From assembly GCA_020746105.1 (NCBI GenBank), contig CM036620.1, forward strand, positions 1,426,001 through 1,490,000: 64,000 bases of DNA, read 5' to 3'. Numbering within the stretch: the stretch's first letter is position 1; the number at the start of each line of letters is the position of its first letter. The notes beneath the pieces were generated by a model, which saw only the letters and a program-made list of their open reading frames with translations, ran no database searches and had not been told where the DNA came from. This DNA is from Trogon surrucura. Lineage: Eukaryota > Chordata > Aves > Trogoniformes > Trogonidae. The translations under genes were made by a program, and so were the position numbers. This document shows positions 61,701-64,000 of the stretch, piece by piece.

Positions 61701-63375
61701 CCATTAGGTATTTCACTTCAGCCTACAAGAGGTAGGATCTGTCATCTTTATCCTGAGCTGCTTTGAGGATCTGCAGCACACTACTATATGACTCAATTTT
61801 TCAGAACATGCCAGCTGGCAGATCTCAATCTCCTTGAGTTTCCTAACATTAGTGATTACTTCTTAACTGTAAAACTGCTCAGGTCCTCACAAACTAAGCT
61901 TTTTCAGCAGATGACAAATCAAGAAACAAATAAATGCTTCCTTCTCCTATACTTGCATTTGTATTTTCACGTTCCAAGAAAAGCTTGAATTTCTGTCATG
62001 CACAGGGACAACAATTTGTTACTGGAACACCAATACTCCGTCATTCTTGAAGTTCCTCCTCGCCCTCTATCACTGAAAACATTATTTACAGGAAATAAGC
62101 TGGGACTCTCCCCAGTGTACTTTTCAATTAAGGCACTAATAGTTTGGAGAAATGAACTGAGTGCTTTCTTGTACATCAGTAAGAAGACAAGTTTTATTTG
62201 TCCAAAAGATTTACCTCCTGTAAACTGCTGTTACTCAAGCACTCTCTGATTAAAGGATGCAGGAGTAAAATCTTGCCTATACAAAGGCTTAAGCAACAGG
62301 CAAAGTTGATACTGCATAAGGCAAATCTCAAATAACAAAAATATGTATTCAGTAATGGAAGAATGCTTTTTTCAGCAGCAAAGTCTGTATCATTAAACTT
62401 ATTTGCTAAAGCAGGAAATAATCTTTCATTAAATACATCATTTAAGGGTATGGTGAAGTATTTCCAAATAACCTGCAAAATAGCTACATCCATTTGCATC
62501 AGAGCTTTTTGGGTTTCAGTGCCACAATCCACAGAGCAGCTCCAAGTGTGAAAACCTATGCATGCTCTGATGACAATTATGAAAGCTCCGTATAATTGAA
62601 ATAATTTTTCTTTGCAGTTCGCTTGCAGAAGAAACCTCTGTAACCAATCACATTAGTCTAATCCTGTCTTCTAAATGATAGATGTTAGAGCTGGATGTTT
62701 TTTATCAAATTTAAATCTAAGTTCAAAATAGCAATGAACATTTAACAAATATATCTAAAGCCACAGTGGATTTAATGGTTCATAATACTCTGAATTTGTG
62801 CAAGCACATATCTCCCATGTCTCCACAAGCCCTGTCAAGCAAACATTAAGCTTCATCTTTATGTGTTGTTCAGTGATAGAAAAAAACCCCAAAATACTAA
62901 CACATGTACTTTAGCCCAGAAGCAACAATCATTAAAATTCGTGGAGACCCTAAAAATGCGTAATTGTACAGGAAAAAAGAGAGGAAACACATTTTCAATC
63001 CATTAGCTCACCTTTACAATAAGGGGCAGTGGTCTAGGTCCAACAAGGCAGCTAAGCACAGTACTTAAGGAAACCAAACAGAAATAAACCAAGAAAATTT
63101 TTTTTCTCCAATGTGCTATCCTACAGAGTAATGAATGCTCCATGTGTGAATTAAGAAGCAAAATGATGTGAGTGCAAATGTGTGGCAGTAGTTTAAACAA
63201 ACAAGGAAACGGTAGAGCAAACACACTGCCACTACTCTGAGAGCTGTTTCAGAGATAAACCACTTGTCATGTACTCTGCAACCACTTCAAAGAAAGAAAA
63301 AAAACTTGGGCACCCTGTACCTTTCAGATCTTGAAATCAAACCTACTGAAATTCAGGAGTCACTGACTTAAAAAG
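55760..63375. other. non-coding stretch, no gene recognised
   Basis: AT-rich unique DNA. Open frames such as plus 60085-60444, plus 60972-61256, minus 62194-62532 and plus 61998-62249 show no recognised domains. A hairpin at 60290-60321 is listed. The 58120-58290 stretch carries several AATTAA/TAAT homeobox-like words without any simple repeat. Confidence 0.5.
60290..60321. repeat. perfect 11-bp inverted repeat with 10-nt loop
   Basis: TTGCTGGTGGA (60290-60300) and TCCACCAGCAA (60311-60321) are exact reverse complements around AATCAAAATC. The pairing does not extend outward (C opposite C), so it is too short for a microRNA precursor. Confidence 0.85.
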
Positions 63376-63600
63376 GTTTTTAATCAGGCCCTTAAGGGGG
63401 GAAAAAAAAATTGTATCCATGCAAATATTCACTACCACCCAAGCACTTTGAACATGAACTTTGACAGTGCAACCCGGCCAACTATCCATGCAAAGCCACA
63501 TGTAATTATCCATTTATGCTGTCACTGTTCTGACCTCCCATAATTATGCTCATGAAATTGCAGTAAACAGACCTCAATAGTCTCTTGCCAACTCTACCTG
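63376..63600. promoter_or_regulatory. possible conserved non-coding regulatory element
   Basis: The stretch holds a perfect POU octamer ATGCAAAT (63419-63426), a near copy ATGCAAAG (about 63488), MEIS/TALE-like TGACAG (about 63461), and TAATTA/TAATTAT homeobox cores (about 63502 and 63541). It is complex in composition, lacks open frames, and resembles the densely packed developmental enhancers conserved among vertebrates. Conservation itself cannot be seen from one sequence. Confidence 0.25.
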
Positions 63601-64000
63601 CAGACTGGTGAGTAACAGTTTTGCCTGCTTTTAAGTTCCTAGTGAACTACAGAGCACATCTACAGCATTAGAAAACACTTGGGCTCCTAACGGGTTGCAA
63701 TTAAAGCCACATCAACATCATACACATCAAAGGCCTGATCCTGCAAAATAAAATGCCAGCAGATGCTGGACCCTGAAGAAACCCTGGTAATGTCACACAC
63801 GCTAGCAAATTGAAACATGTGTCCACCAAACTTGTGCTACTTCAAGAAGCTATACCACATATCAATGCAGCCTCAGTTTTCCAGTTTCAACAACTGAATC
63901 CTGAACATACTTTTGGCTGCAACATTTTGAAGATGACCCTATGTATCACTGCCATCAATGCTAGACACTTATATTTGAACTTGTTTAACCCTTGGTACCT
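63601..64000. other. non-coding end of the window
   Basis: Unique-looking DNA of mixed composition with no supported gene, repeat or RNA feature. Confidence 0.5.

Overview
The window looks like bird nuclear DNA. It is AT-rich and repeat-poor. The recognisable interspersed repeats are CR1 LINE fragments, including one copy ending in the typical ATTCTATGATTCT tail, plus one endogenous retrovirus fossil. No operon structure, rRNA, tRNA or CRISPR array is visible. I could not assign a species or a host gene. The sequence is best described as a gene-poor intergenic stretch or the inside of a very large intron. The many open frames of 60-166 codons are about what AT-rich non-coding DNA of this length gives by chance, and none was recognised as a known host protein. 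Layout. At 1-2.2 kb there is a GC/CpG-enriched end with a roughly 600-bp CpG-dense patch (about 1470-2085). From 2.2 to 14.6 kb the sequence is mostly unique, with a CR1 3'-part in antisense (5896-6105), a segment with coding-like signals on both strands (9442-9720), a POU-site-bearing stretch (12.8 kb) and a 28-bp tandem duplication (13.0 kb). From 14.6 to 29 kb there are CpG- or GC-rich patches at 14.65-14.95, 15.74-15.96, 21.95-22.33 and 23.33-23.42 kb in otherwise plain AT-rich DNA, a 26-base T tract, and then a clean 22-bp minisatellite of twelve full units (28959-29240). From 29 to 41 kb there is one antisense CR1 3'-part (33446-33590) and little else. At 41.7-43 kb lies a degraded, internally deleted endogenous retrovirus on the minus strand, with protease, reverse-transcriptase-end and envelope-like parts in the expected order. 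At 45.3-45.8 kb there is a sense-strand CR1 copy that keeps the 5' ORF1 (esterase-domain) part and lacks the 3' end, the opposite of the usual LINE truncation. From 46 to 64 kb there is AT-rich unique DNA, a 43-bp CR1 3' tail (53500-53542), one minus-strand segment with good splice signals around a 61-codon open frame (52382-52565), a perfect 11-bp hairpin (60290-60321), and a stretch at the right end (63.4-63.6 kb) that reads like a conserved non-coding element. The host-gene evidence is weak. Several minus-strand segments have an AG acceptor, an open frame and a GTRAG donor (1640-1748, 9511-9619, 38298-38378, 52382-52565), so a minus-strand gene crossing the window is possible. Short exon-like patterns of this kind are common by chance, and no product was recognised. 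They are listed as candidates only. No new biological system could be demonstrated.
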